A stretch of DNA of 64,000 bases, taken from contig NZ_CP035632.1 of NCBI RefSeq assembly GCF_008807075.1, forward strand, positions 806,001 through 870,000, written 5' to 3'. The notes below the pieces were generated by a model, which made no database searches, had not been told where the DNA came from, and worked only from the letters and a program-made list of their open reading frames with translations. The position numbers and the translations under genes were made by a program. Source of the stretch: Synechococcus sp. RSCCF101. Its GTDB lineage: Bacteria; Cyanobacteriota; Cyanobacteriia; PCC-6307; Cyanobiaceae. This document shows, piece after piece, positions 52,145 to 61,176 of this stretch (positions are counted from its first letter, which is position 1; each line of letters starts with the position of its first letter).

Positions 52145-52849
52145 TCAGTTCAGGTAACCCTCCCGCAAAGCGGCCACCGCGGAGGAGGCCCGATCGCGCG
52201 TGCCGAGCTTGCGCATCGACGACTGCAGATAATCCCTCACGGTGGAAGGGGCCAGATGCATCCGCTCAGCAATCTCGAGATTGGTGAGGCCTTCCCCCAC
52301 ATGACTGAGCACGTCCACCTCCCTTCGGCTGAGCTCCATCCGCCCACCGGCAGGCTCCGGATCGGAGGAGGCCCGCCGCGAGCGGCGGATCAGATTCTCA
52401 TCGAGATAGCGCTCGCCGCAGAGCATCGCCTCCACGGCATGGTTGACAACGCCCGTGCCCAGACTGCTCTCGAGAAACACACAATCCGCACCACAATCCA
52501 CGGCCTCATCCACGATCACCCGGTGGTTGTGGGTGAGCAGCAGCATGCAGCGCAGCGGTGGATCGTGGCGCTTGAGCGCGCGGATCAGCTCGAGCCCGCT
52601 GCCGTCCTCCAGGTGTTCACTCACCACGGCCACGTGCGGCTCGCGCTGCTCCTCGATGTAGGCCAGCGCCTCGGCGGCACTGGTGCAGATCTCCACCCGG
52701 CGCGTGCAAGGCACCATGCTCACCAGCCGGGCCGAGGTGACGGCGAAGAGCCTGGGATAGAGACAGCAGAGCAGGTTCACATCCCGGAGCAGCACGCGGA
52801 ACAGATCGCTGCGGGCCATGAAGGTCTCGGCGTGGGGATCCAGCTCCAT
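52145..52849 (-). CDS. LuxR/NarL-type regulator with a degenerate receiver domain, next to the GH9 gene
   Basis: 234 residues from ATG 52849 (GTG or ATG starts at 52894 and 52819 are possible). The C-terminal LuxR helix-turn-helix is clear (LSRREVDVLSHVGEGLTNLEIAERM). The receiver-like N-terminus has VAVVSEHLEDGSGLELI, where Ser-Glu-His stands at the phospho-acceptor site, so it is probably not phosphorylated. Its end, VAALREGYLN, matches the end of the other LuxR protein here (VLAGVRQGYLHW), suggesting they are paralogues. It ends 91 bases before the GH9 start on the same strand. Confidence 0.85.
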   Translation of the reverse strand: MELDPHAETFMARSDLFRVLLRDVNLLCCLYPRLFAVTSARLVSMVPCTRRVEICTSAAEALAYIEEQREPHVAVVSEHLEDGSGLELIRALKRHDPPLRCMLLLTHNHRVIVDEAVDCGADCVFLESSLGTGVVNHAVEAMLCGERYLDENLIRRSRRASSDPEPAGGRMELSRREVDVLSHVGEGLTNLEIAERMHLAPSTVRDYLQSSMRKLGTRDRASSAVAALREGYLN

Positions 52850-52923
52850 CGCGCCTGTTATGCCTGATCCCTGACGTGATCCTATCGGCGGCATTCCGCG
52901 CCTCCGCCCCCGCCCGCACGAGG

Positions 52924-54342
52924 ATGTCCGGCCAGTCCCGCCAAGCGATCGTGAGCCAGAGCAGTGCCGTGCCGCTGAAGCCTCTGCCCGCCACCGCGGC
53001 CCGCAGCGGCCTGCTGGAGGGCCTGGCCTTCCTGAGGGACCCGGGCTTCGCCGATCGCCGCTTCGCGGAACATGGCGATGTGTTCCGCACGGTGCTCTTC
53101 GGGGAGTCGATGGTGTTCGTGCGCGGCGGCCGCGCGATCGAGGACCTCTTCGCCCAGAGCGATCGCCTGAGCGGTTGGTGGCCGGGCAGCGTTCGCCAGC
53201 TGCTCGGCCCCCTGTCCCTCGCCAACCGCACCGGTGACGCCCACCGGGCGCGGCGCCGGGTGGTGGGGCAGCTCTTCACCACAGCGGCGCTGCGGCGCTA
53301 CAGCCCGTCCCTGATCGCGCTGGTGGACGGCCTGGCGGAGGAGCTCAGCCGCAACGCCGATCCGGCTGAGGCCGGCAGCCGGGAGCCGGTGGCCCTGGCC
53401 CCTCTGATGCGCCGCTTCGCCTTCCAGGTGATCGCCACCACGGTGCTCGGGCTCGGGCCGGAGGACCGCGACGCCCTGTTCGCCGACTTCCAGATCTGGA
53501 CGCGCGGTCTGTTCGCACCGCCGGTGAACCTGCCCGGCGGCCGGTTCCGACGGGCCCAGGCCGCCCGGGTGCGCCTGCTGAGCCGCCTGCAGTCGATCCT
53601 CGAGCAGGCGCGGCGGGCTGTGGCAGCCGGAGGCCCTCCCGTGAGTGGGGGGCTCGATCTGCTCAGCGGCGGCCTGGATGAGGCCGGCCTGTCGCTCACC
53701 GATGACGACGTGGTGGAGCAGCTTCTGCTGCTGCTCTTCGCCGGGTACGAAACCACCGCCTCCACCCTCAGCTGCCTGATGCTGGCGCTGCTGCAGCAGC
53801 CTGAGGCCGCGGCCTGGCTGGACGAGGAGCTCGAGGGCCTGAGCTGGCCTCCGCAGCCGGAGCGGGCCCTGACCGCCTACGACGCCAGCCGGGCACCGCG
53901 GCTGGACGCGGTGGTGCGGGAGGTCATGCGGCTGACACCTCCGGTGGGCGGCTTCTTCCGCCGCAGCCAGGAGCCCATCGCCCTGGCGGGGGTGGCGGTG
54001 CCGGCCGGGCAGGTGATCCAGGTGAGCCTGGCGGCCACGAATCAGCTGGCGGACGGCGACGGCGACCAGGAACGCAGCGGCATCATCGACCTGGATCGCT
54101 TCCGGCCCCAGCGCCATCTGGAGCCGGGAGGCAGCGGTGTGACGCTGCTGCCCTTCGGCGGCGGCGAGCGGGTCTGCCTCGGCAAGGCTCTGGCGGAGCT
54201 GGAGATCCGGCTGCTTGCCGTGGGCGTGCTGCGTCGCCTGCGCTTCTCCCTCGCCCCCGATCAGGACCTGAGCCTGGAGGTGATTCCCAGCCCCACCCCC
54301 CGGGACGGCCTGCGGGTGCTGGTGAGCCGGCGGGAGCCCTGA
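52924..54342 (+). CDS. Cytochrome P450, CYP120-like
   Basis: About 472 residues from ATG 52924 (GTG 52876 possible). Heme-thiolate monooxygenase: the I-helix oxygen-activation motif LLFAGYETTAS, the ExxR pair in VVREVMRL, and the heme-Cys loop PFGGGERVCLGKALAE. The lack of a membrane anchor and the overall pattern resemble cyanobacterial CYP120 retinoid hydroxylases, but the substrate is not determined from sequence. It is divergent from the LuxR-type gene and convergent with the glutamine synthetase gene (16 bases apart). Confidence 0.93.
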   Translation: MSGQSRQAIVSQSSAVPLKPLPATAARSGLLEGLAFLRDPGFADRRFAEHGDVFRTVLFGESMVFVRGGRAIEDLFAQSDRLSGWWPGSVRQLLGPLSLANRTGDAHRARRRVVGQLFTTAALRRYSPSLIALVDGLAEELSRNADPAEAGSREPVALAPLMRRFAFQVIATTVLGLGPEDRDALFADFQIWTRGLFAPPVNLPGGRFRRAQAARVRLLSRLQSILEQARRAVAAGGPPVSGGLDLLSGGLDEAGLSLTDDDVVEQLLLLLFAGYETTASTLSCLMLALLQQPEAAAWLDEELEGLSWPPQPERALTAYDASRAPRLDAVVREVMRLTPPVGGFFRRSQEPIALAGVAVPAGQVIQVSLAATNQLADGDGDQERSGIIDLDRFRPQRHLEPGGSGVTLLPFGGGERVCLGKALAELEIRLLAVGVLRRLRFSLAPDQDLSLEVIPSPTPRDGLRVLVSRREP

Positions 54343-54358
54343 ACGACCTCAGGGGACC

Positions 54359-55663
54359 TCAGGCTTCCAGCCCCTGCTCCAGCTCCCAGGTGCTCACACC
54401 GGTCTGGGAGCGCTCCCACTGGCGCCGCCGCAGCCGTTCGTAGGAGCGGCAGAACCCCTCACCCAGCCGCTTCCGCAGCACCGCATCGCGGCCGAAGGCC
54501 TCGAGCGCTTCCCCGAGGCTGCCGGGCAGGGGCGCCACCTGGCTGCCCACCGGTGTGGGGTCCACGTAGCTGTTGGTGTCGAGACGCGACCCGGGATCCA
54601 GCTCCCGCTCGATGCCATCGAGACCTGCGGCCAGGATCCCGGCCTGGAGCAGATAGGGATTGGCGGAGCCGTCGGGCAGACGCAGCTCGAAGCGCTGGTC
54701 ATCGGGGATGCGCACCATGTGGGTGCGGTTGTTGCCGCTGTAGCTGATGCCCCCCGGCGACCAGGTGGCCCCCGAGAGCGTGGGGGGAGCGGCCAGGCGC
54801 CGGTAGCTGTTCACCGAGGGATTGGTGAGGGCGCAGAGGGCCGGGGTGTGGTGCAGCACACCGGCCAGGAAGCGGTAGGCCAGCGGGGAGAGGCCCAGCT
54901 CGCCATCGGGGTCGTGGAACAGGTTGCGGCCCTCAGGGGTCCAGAGGGACACATGGCAGTGACAGCCGTTGCCGGTGAGCCCGGCCACGGGTTTGGCCAT
55001 GAAGCAGGCCCGCAGACCCTGCTGCTCCGCCAGGGTCTTGGCCATCACCTTGAAGAAGGCATGCCGATCAGCCGTGACCAGGGCGTCGGCATAGCTCCAG
55101 TTGATCTCGAACTGGCCGTTGCCATCCTCGTGATCCGCCTGGTAGGGGCCCCAGCCCAGCTGCTCCATGCCGTCGATCAGGCTGCTGATCAGCGGGTAGC
55201 GGCGCATCAGGGCCAGCTGGTCGTAGCAGGGCTTCTCCTGGATGTCGCGCCGGTCGGCGACGGTGGGCGTTTCGGGATCCAGCAGGAAGAATTCCGCCTC
55301 CACCCCGCTGCGCAGCTGCAGGCCTCGCTCCGCCGCCGCCTGCCGCTGCCGCAGCAGCACCGCCCGCGGCGCCTCGTCCACCGTCTCACCGCCCACCCGG
55401 AGATCGGCCGCCACCCAGGCCACCTCCGGCTGCCAGGGCAGCACCATGGCGCTGTCGGGATCCGGGATAGCCAGCACATCCGGGTCGGCGGGCGTCATGT
55501 CCAGCCAGGCGGCGAAGCCCGCAAAGCCGGCGCCCTCCCGCTCCATCGCGGCGATGGCACTGCGGGGCACCAGCTTGGCCCGCTGCACGCCGAAGCCATC
55601 GGCGAAGGAGATCAGGAAGAAGCGGATGCCATGGCGGTCGGCCAGGGCTTCGAGGCGGCTCAA
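54359..55663 (-). CDS. glnT: Glutamine synthetase, GlnT/type III-like
   Basis: 434 residues. ATP-dependent ligation of ammonia (or an amine) to glutamate. Seen: the N-terminal beta-grasp region (RFFLISFADGFGVQRAKLVP), the metal-binding Glu in SGVEAEFFLLD, QADHEDGNGQFEINW, NGCHCHVSLW, and FELRLPDGSANPYL at the glutamate/adenylate region. This is the GlnT subtype rather than the main GlnA of nitrogen assimilation; some relatives act on gamma-glutamyl amines. No adenylylation Tyr context or NtcA-type GTA-N8-TAC site was seen nearby. Confidence 0.9.
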   Translation of the reverse strand: MSRLEALADRHGIRFFLISFADGFGVQRAKLVPRSAIAAMEREGAGFAGFAAWLDMTPADPDVLAIPDPDSAMVLPWQPEVAWVAADLRVGGETVDEAPRAVLLRQRQAAAERGLQLRSGVEAEFFLLDPETPTVADRRDIQEKPCYDQLALMRRYPLISSLIDGMEQLGWGPYQADHEDGNGQFEINWSYADALVTADRHAFFKVMAKTLAEQQGLRACFMAKPVAGLTGNGCHCHVSLWTPEGRNLFHDPDGELGLSPLAYRFLAGVLHHTPALCALTNPSVNSYRRLAAPPTLSGATWSPGGISYSGNNRTHMVRIPDDQRFELRLPDGSANPYLLQAGILAAGLDGIERELDPGSRLDTNSYVDPTPVGSQVAPLPGSLGEALEAFGRDAVLRKRLGEGFCRSYERLRRRQWERSQTGVSTWELEQGLEA

Positions 55664-55774
55664 GGGGCAGCGGACGGAGGCATCGGCCAGCCTCTCCTCG
55701 GCCGGCTCAGGCTGCGGTCGTCATTGCTGCGGTCACTGGTCCAGCGGTTGGCGTTCCAGCGGACGGCGCAGACG

Positions 55775-56794
55775 TCACCAACCCGCCAGCAACACCTCGA
55801 GGGCCTCTCGCAGCTGCCCCTGCTCCTCGGGCGCCTCGCGGGGATTGCCGGCGCGATGCCCCAGAACCGAGGCGAAACTGCGGTAGCGGGCGCCCGGGAT
55901 GCGCTCCGCCTCGGCGGCCAGATCCTCGGGCGGAAAGTAGAGATCCTGCTCACACCCCACCACCATCACCCGGGCGCGGATGCCCGCCAGTGCGGCCGCC
56001 AGGTCCCCGCCATGCCGCCACTGCGACACGTCATGGGCGAGCCAGGTGTCGAGCATGGCGATCAGGTTGCGCGGATCGTGGCGCCGGTACAGCGGCAGCC
56101 AGAAGCGCTCCACGTACTCCTCCACGGAGTCGCAACCGGCCTGCAGGTGACCGCCGGCGCGGTAGAAGGCCTGGCTGGCCGCCCAGCTGGCGTAGATCGT
56201 GGCGAACTGGCGCAGCCCCGCCAGCGGTTCCGCTGTGAACCCCTCACCGGTCCAGTGGGGGTCGGTGGTGAGGGCCTGGCGCAGGCTGAGCAGAAACAGG
56301 CGGTTGTGGGGGCTGGTGCGCGCCGTGCCGCCGATGCAGAGCAGCCGTTCCACCCGCTCGGGCTGCTGCACCGCCCACTGGTAGGCCTGCTGCGCCCCCA
56401 TCGACCAGCCCAGGATCAGCGGCACCCGCTCGAGGCCGAACACCTCCTGCAGCAGACGCCTCTGGGCGCGCACGTTGTCGCTGTGGTGGATCCGCCAGCC
56501 CTGCTCCTGCAGGCCCATGGCGCTGTTGCCGGGGCTGCTGCTGCGGCCGTTGCCGAAGCTGTTCACCAGCAGCACGCAGTGGCGCTGCGGATCGAGCAGC
56601 GGCCCCACCAGCCACTCCAGGTCGGCCGCGCTGCCGCCGTAGTAGCTGGGCACCAGCACGAGATTGGAGCCGTCGTCGCGCAGCCGGCCGATGCAGCGGT
56701 AGCGGAGCTCGGCCCGCTCCAGCTCCCGGCCGCAGGCGAAGCGGAAGCGGCCGAGGGAGTGAAGCCTGTCGCCGGTCCCGGCCGCCGCCGTCAC
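55775..56794 (-). CDS. Alpha/beta hydrolase of the homoserine O-acetyltransferase (MetX) type
   Basis: 339 residues from GTG 56794, which overlaps the TGA of the desaturase gene (GTGA). The nucleophile elbow GWSMGAQQAYQWA and the segments NLVLVPSYYGG and LLVNSFGNGRSSSP match MetX-like hydrolases. The Asp is likely in VVGCEQDLYFPPED and the His in VLGHRAGNP. Diagnostic MetX residues for homoserine are not obvious, so it may act on another acyl substrate. Coupling to a desaturase hints at lipid modification. Confidence 0.82.
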   Translation of the reverse strand: MTAAAGTGDRLHSLGRFRFACGRELERAELRYRCIGRLRDDGSNLVLVPSYYGGSAADLEWLVGPLLDPQRHCVLLVNSFGNGRSSSPGNSAMGLQEQGWRIHHSDNVRAQRRLLQEVFGLERVPLILGWSMGAQQAYQWAVQQPERVERLLCIGGTARTSPHNRLFLLSLRQALTTDPHWTGEGFTAEPLAGLRQFATIYASWAASQAFYRAGGHLQAGCDSVEEYVERFWLPLYRRHDPRNLIAMLDTWLAHDVSQWRHGGDLAAALAGIRARVMVVGCEQDLYFPPEDLAAEAERIPGARYRSFASVLGHRAGNPREAPEEQGQLREALEVLLAGW

Positions 56795-57768
56795 GAGCGG
56801 GACAGGGCGGGAGCAACGGGATCCGCCGCTGCGGCGGCCGGAGGAGCGAGCTGATCGAGCCGGGCCAGCAGCCCTCTGTGCACGGCGAGATAGCCGGGCG
56901 CGCAGTGCTCCAGACGCGGTGCCACCAGAGCGTGGAGACGGTGCAGCGCATGAAACGGCACCGAGGGATAGAGGTGGTGTTCGGCGTGGAAGGGCATCTC
57001 CCACATCAGCCAGCGCAGCGGCGCCAGGGTGAGGGTGGTGCGGGTGTTGGCCAGCGGGTCGTTGTTGTAAGCGCAGCCGGTGTGCTCGGCCAGGAGCACA
57101 AAGCGCAGAAACGGCTGGCCGAGGGCCAGGGGCAGCAGCCAGTTCCACCAGAGCAGTCCGGTGTGGCTCCACCAGGACGCAGCGCCGATCAGGCCATAGA
57201 GGCTGAGCTGCAGCGCCACGGAGCGGCGCACGGGGCCGAGGGCCTCCGGCGGCAGATAGGGCATGCCTGCGCTGCGGCCCAGCAGCAGGCTCAGGTGGGT
57301 CTGCACCTTGCCGGCCCACCAGGGCAAGCCGCTGAGCTGCAGCAGATAGGCCGCCAGGCTGGTGGGAACGACATCATCAAGCTCCGGATCGCGGCCGGGC
57401 TGATGGGTGAAGCGGTGGTGCCACTGGTGGTAGCGGCGGTAGAAGTCGGCGTTGTAAAAGCTGAGCAGACCGCAGACCCACGCCACGCTGTCGTTGAGGA
57501 TCTGGCTGCGGAAGGCCGTGCGGTGACCGCACTCATGCATCGGGGCGAAGCAGGTGGCCAGAGCGATGCCGCTCAAGAGCAGCGCCGGCAGCCGGATCAA
57601 CCAGGGCAGATCAGGCTGGCGCCAGAGCCAGCCGCCGGCGCCGATCACCAGCAGGTGAGCGATGCAGCGGACTGCGGCCGGCCCATCGGAGCCGGCATTG
57701 AGATCACGCAGTTGCTCCCGGCTCAGTAGCACCGGTCCGCGACGCTCCGTCGGTTGCTGCTCATCCAT
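56791..57768 (-). CDS. Membrane fatty acid desaturase
   Basis: 325 residues from ATG 57768 (GTG 57834 possible). Four to six membrane segments and the three His boxes of membrane di-iron desaturases: HECGH, HQWHH and HAEHH. The third box with preceding EMPF and the short length resemble the carotenoid/beta-carotene hydroxylase-desaturase (CrtR-like) side of the superfamily as well as acyl-lipid desaturases, so the substrate is open. It overlaps the downstream hydrolase gene by four bases. Confidence 0.88.
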   Translation of the reverse strand: MDEQQPTERRGPVLLSREQLRDLNAGSDGPAAVRCIAHLLVIGAGGWLWRQPDLPWLIRLPALLLSGIALATCFAPMHECGHRTAFRSQILNDSVAWVCGLLSFYNADFYRRYHQWHHRFTHQPGRDPELDDVVPTSLAAYLLQLSGLPWWAGKVQTHLSLLLGRSAGMPYLPPEALGPVRRSVALQLSLYGLIGAASWWSHTGLLWWNWLLPLALGQPFLRFVLLAEHTGCAYNNDPLANTRTTLTLAPLRWLMWEMPFHAEHHLYPSVPFHALHRLHALVAPRLEHCAPGYLAVHRGLLARLDQLAPPAAAAADPVAPALSRS

Positions 57769-57899
57769 CGCTCTGCCCACTGATTGGGATAGCCGTGGCG
57801 CTCTGCCGTGCCGGACGGGCCGGGGAGCCTCCACTGCGAGCGTTCTAATCAGGGAGGCAGTCCTGCCGCGGTAGCCACGGAGTCCGGGCTGGAGCGCCT

Positions 57900-58454
57900 T
57901 CAGGAGCGGGTGAGTGCAAAAAGATCCTCAAAGGGCAGCGGCGAGCCGGCCCGCCGCCAGCGCGCCACCAGGCCCGTGAAGTTCTGGGCATACATGTTCG
58001 CCCGGTAGAGCTGGAACACGCCGTAGACCAGCCCGGGGATCACCCCGAGCAGCAAGAGCAGCAGGGTGATCAGCAGCTTGCGGCGAGTGAAGGGTTCGCC
58101 CTGCGGTAGGCGCCGGCCACTGCTGATCGCCCAGACGACAGCCCGTTTCTCCTTGCTCTGCTTGCGCAGGTAGCTGCGCTGCGCATCCTTGCTGGGCGAG
58201 GGGCCGAGGTTGTCCTCCATCTCTGTGAGGATCGAGACCAGCAATGTCTGGCGCTGATCGGCCAGGCGCCTCACGGCCCGCAGGGGCACACGGGCGATCA
58301 TCTCGCTGTCGTCGTCGCGCAGCACAAAGCTCGATTTCGTGCTGTAGGAGTGCTCCGCATCGGGCATGCGGTCGCTGTTGATCAGCCCCTTCTGCCGGGC
58401 CAGATCGAGGGCGGCAGGAAAGAGGCGATCGTCCACGGCTGACCGTTGCTCCAT
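57900..58454 (-). CDS. Hypothetical protein with one membrane helix
   Basis: 184 residues from ATG 58454. The first 120 residues are soluble and charged (RVPLRAVRRLADQRQTLLVSIL), then a strong helix (LLITLLLLLLGVIPGLVYGVF) and a short basic tail. No family is recognised. It lies alone between the divergent rlmH gene and the desaturase gene. Confidence 0.65.
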   Translation of the reverse strand: MEQRSAVDDRLFPAALDLARQKGLINSDRMPDAEHSYSTKSSFVLRDDDSEMIARVPLRAVRRLADQRQTLLVSILTEMEDNLGPSPSKDAQRSYLRKQSKEKRAVVWAISSGRRLPQGEPFTRRKLLITLLLLLLGVIPGLVYGVFQLYRANMYAQNFTGLVARWRRAGSPLPFEDLFALTRS

Positions 58455-58562
58455 CCCGACCCTGTGAACTGTGCGACGTTCCGACGGCCTAAGCAAACAT
58501 CACTGCCCCCTCCCGGGCAAGCAGGCTGAGAGGAGCACAGCACCGGTGAACCAGCCATAGCG

Positions 58563-59003
58563 ATGGTGTTCCAGCCCTCGAGAGTGCGGATTCTGGCGGT
58601 GGGCCGCCTCAGGCGCTCCTGGCTGGCTGACGGCGTCGCCCAGTACCACCGGCGTCTGCCTGGCCTGGAGCTGGTGGAGATCCGCGACAGCACCCCCCAA
58701 CGCGAGGGCCGGGAGATTCTGGCCCGGCTGAGCGACGGTGAGCGGCTGGTGGCCCTGAGTGAAACCGGCCGGAGCCTGGATTCGGAAGCCTTCTCCCGGC
58801 AGCTGAGCCGCTGGGGTTGCGATCGGGTCGCCTTCGCCATCGGCGGGGCCGATGGCCTGATCGAGTCCGTGATTAGCCGGGCGAGCTGCTGCCTGAGCCT
58901 CTCGGCCATGACCCTGCCGCACGATCTGGCCAGGCTGGTGCTGATCGAACAGATCTACAGAGCCCGGACCATCGCCGAGGGGGGGCCGTACCACCGGGCC
59001 TGA
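58563..59003 (+). CDS. rlmH: 23S rRNA (pseudouridine(1915)-N3)-methyltransferase
   Basis: 146 residues, the normal length for this SPOUT methyltransferase, which methylates the helix 69 pseudouridine using SAM. Diagnostic: AFAIGGADGL at the knot, then SLSAMTLPHDLARLVLIEQIYRA and the C-terminal GGPYHRA. It stands alone, 16 bases from the convergent transporter gene. Confidence 0.96.
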   Translation: MVFQPSRVRILAVGRLRRSWLADGVAQYHRRLPGLELVEIRDSTPQREGREILARLSDGERLVALSETGRSLDSEAFSRQLSRWGCDRVAFAIGGADGLIESVISRASCCLSLSAMTLPHDLARLVLIEQIYRARTIAEGGPYHRA

Positions 59004-59019
59004 GGGGGCCGTCCCGTGC

Positions 59020-59997
59020 TCAACGGGCCTGGGAGGAGCGCAGGCGGAAGCCGCGCAGCGACCAGCCACCGCGCCAGATCGCGGCCAGACAGGCACCCAG
59101 CAGGGCATGGATCACCGCCGAGATGGCCCCCGGCAGCGCGGTGAGGGGATCGGGGAAGGCCGCCCGCGCCAGCACCACGGCCAGCCCCGAGTTCTGCATG
59201 CCCACCTCGATGCTCACGGTGCGGCGCACCCGCAGGCGCTCGCCCAGCAGTGCGGGAATCAGGTAGCCGAGCAGAAAGCCGCCCACATGCAGCAGCAGGC
59301 CGGCCAGCAGCAGCGGCAGCAGCCGGGAGGCCAGGGCCTCCCGCTGGCTGCCGACGATGCTGCCCACGATCAAGGCGATGGCAATGACGGCCAGCGGCGG
59401 CATCACCGCCTCCACCCGTTCGCTGGTGCGCGGCCAGAACACCTTCAGAGAGAGGCCCACGGCCAGCGGCAGCAGCACCACCTGGACCACGCTCAGCAGC
59501 AGGGTCCAGCCATTCACCGGCACGTAGCGGCCCGCGAGTGCGCTGCTGAGCAGGGGTGTGAGGGCCACGGCCAGCACGGTGCTCATGGTGGTCATCACCA
59601 CCGAGAGCGCCACATCGGCCCGGGCGATGAGGGCCACCACGTTGCTGGCGGTTCCTCCCGGGCTGCAGCCCACCAGCACCAGGCCCACCGCCAGGGGCGC
59701 GGGAAGCCGCAGAGCCCACGCGATCAGAGCGGCCAGGGAGGGCATCACCAGAAACTGAGCCGCCACCCCGATCACCATCGCCCGGGGCCGGCGGAACACC
59801 TCGCGGAAATCGCGCAGCTCGAGGCCCAGGCCCATGCCGAGCATGATCAGACCCAGGGCGGCGGTGATGAGCGGGCCCTTCAGCCACGTGAACAGGCCTG
59901 GATCCAAGAGGGACAGCACCAGAGCCAGGGCGGTCCAGAGGGGGAACAGGAGCGTGAACCGTTCCAGCACCGCACCCATCACCGAGCCGACCGCCAT
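59020..59997 (-). CDS. Bile acid:sodium symporter (BASS) family transporter
   Basis: 325 residues with about nine to ten membrane helices. Family marks: LMLGMGLGLELRDF near the start, LVLVGCSPGGTASNVVAL at the sodium-binding crossover, and VSIEVGMQNSGLAVVLA near the C-terminus. In cyanobacteria and plastids such carriers move organic acids such as pyruvate or 2-keto acids with sodium; the substrate here is unknown. It lies 39 bases from the divergent phosphoesterase gene. Confidence 0.9.
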   Translation of the reverse strand: MAVGSVMGAVLERFTLLFPLWTALALVLSLLDPGLFTWLKGPLITAALGLIMLGMGLGLELRDFREVFRRPRAMVIGVAAQFLVMPSLAALIAWALRLPAPLAVGLVLVGCSPGGTASNVVALIARADVALSVVMTTMSTVLAVALTPLLSSALAGRYVPVNGWTLLLSVVQVVLLPLAVGLSLKVFWPRTSERVEAVMPPLAVIAIALIVGSIVGSQREALASRLLPLLLAGLLLHVGGFLLGYLIPALLGERLRVRRTVSIEVGMQNSGLAVVLARAAFPDPLTALPGAISAVIHALLGACLAAIWRGGWSLRGFRLRSSQAR

Positions 59998-60036
59998 CGC
60001 TGCACGTCAGCATGCCCCCAACCACCGGCCGCTGGC

Positions 60037-61176
60037 ATGGATTCGGAGCCGAGCGAAACAGCCGCCTCGCCGCAGCGGGAGCCGCGCGGAGGGACCGCCG
60101 CTCTGAGCCGGCGCCACAGCCTGGCGCTGCTGGGCGGCACCGCTGCCGCCCTGAGCCTGGGCCGTGCCCTGCCCACCCGCGCGGCCGCCCCGGCACGGAC
60201 CACCGCCCGATCGCTCCCGACCCTGCCGCGCAAGCGGGGCCTGCGGCTGGCCTGCATCAGCGATCTGAACGGTCCCTACGGAACAACCGGCTACATCCCC
60301 ACCGTGCACCGGGCCGTGGCGATGATCCCTGAGCTGGACGTGGATCTGGTGCTCTGCGCAGGGGACATGGTGGCGGGGCAGAAGCGGGGGCTGGGCCGCA
60401 CCCGAGTGGCCGCGATGTGGGCCGGTTTCGAGCGGGATGTGCTGTCGCCGCTGCGGCGACGCGGGCTGCCCTTCCTGCCGGCGATGGGGAACCACGATGC
60501 CTCCTCGCTTCGCTCCGGTGGCGGCTGGCTCTTCCCCGATGACCGGGCCGAAGCGCTCCGGTTCTGGAGCGCCCGCCGCGATGCTCTGGGGCTCACCTAT
60601 CTCGAGAGCAGCACCTTCCCCTTTGCCTATGGCGTGCGCCACGGGGATCTGGCCGTGCTCGTCTGGGATGCCTCCAGCGCCGGGCTGCCCGATGGGCAGG
60701 CCGCCTGGGCCAACCGGATGCTGACGCGCGGTGAAGCCCGAAGCGCCAGGACGCGGCTGGTGATGGGGCATCTGCCCCTGCACGCCGTGGCCCGGGGTCG
60801 GGACAGAGACGGAGAGGTGCTCCACGGCGGCCCTTCGCTGCTGGCGATGCTCGAGAGCTCAGGCGCGCAGGCCTACATCAGCGGCCACCACCACGCCTGG
60901 TACCCCGCCCGGGCCGGAGGCCTTGATCTCCTGCATCTGGGAGCGGCAGGCAACGGACCGAGGCGGCTGCTGGGAACCTCCGCCGCCGGGCGCCACACCC
61001 TGACCGTGATCGACCTGGTGGACGGGCGTCCCCTTCCCACCACGATCGATCTGAGCACCGGCCGGGTGATTGGGCTCAATGGCCTGCCGCCCTCCCTCAC
61101 CGACCGCAACGGGAGCCGGCTGCAGCGCTGGCGTGCGGATCACCAGCTGCGCTCGCGCCTCAGCACGCTGATGTGA
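60037..61176 (+). CDS. Tat-exported metallophosphoesterase
   Basis: 379 residues from ATG 60037. A twin-arginine signal (LSRRHSLALLGGTAAALSLG) marks folded export. Calcineurin-like motifs in order: CISDLNGPY (D-x-N where D-x-H is usual), CAGDMVAG, GNHD, MGHLPLH and GHHHAW. It probably binds two metals and acts on phosphate esters in the periplasm. The D-x-N change affects a first-motif metal ligand, which may alter activity. The 3' end overlaps the convergent glycosyltransferase gene by 37 bases. Confidence 0.88.
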   Translation: MDSEPSETAASPQREPRGGTAALSRRHSLALLGGTAAALSLGRALPTRAAAPARTTARSLPTLPRKRGLRLACISDLNGPYGTTGYIPTVHRAVAMIPELDVDLVLCAGDMVAGQKRGLGRTRVAAMWAGFERDVLSPLRRRGLPFLPAMGNHDASSLRSGGGWLFPDDRAEALRFWSARRDALGLTYLESSTFPFAYGVRHGDLAVLVWDASSAGLPDGQAAWANRMLTRGEARSARTRLVMGHLPLHAVARGRDRDGEVLHGGPSLLAMLESSGAQAYISGHHHAWYPARAGGLDLLHLGAAGNGPRRLLGTSAAGRHTLTVIDLVDGRPLPTTIDLSTGRVIGLNGLPPSLTDRNGSRLQRWRADHQLRSRLSTLM

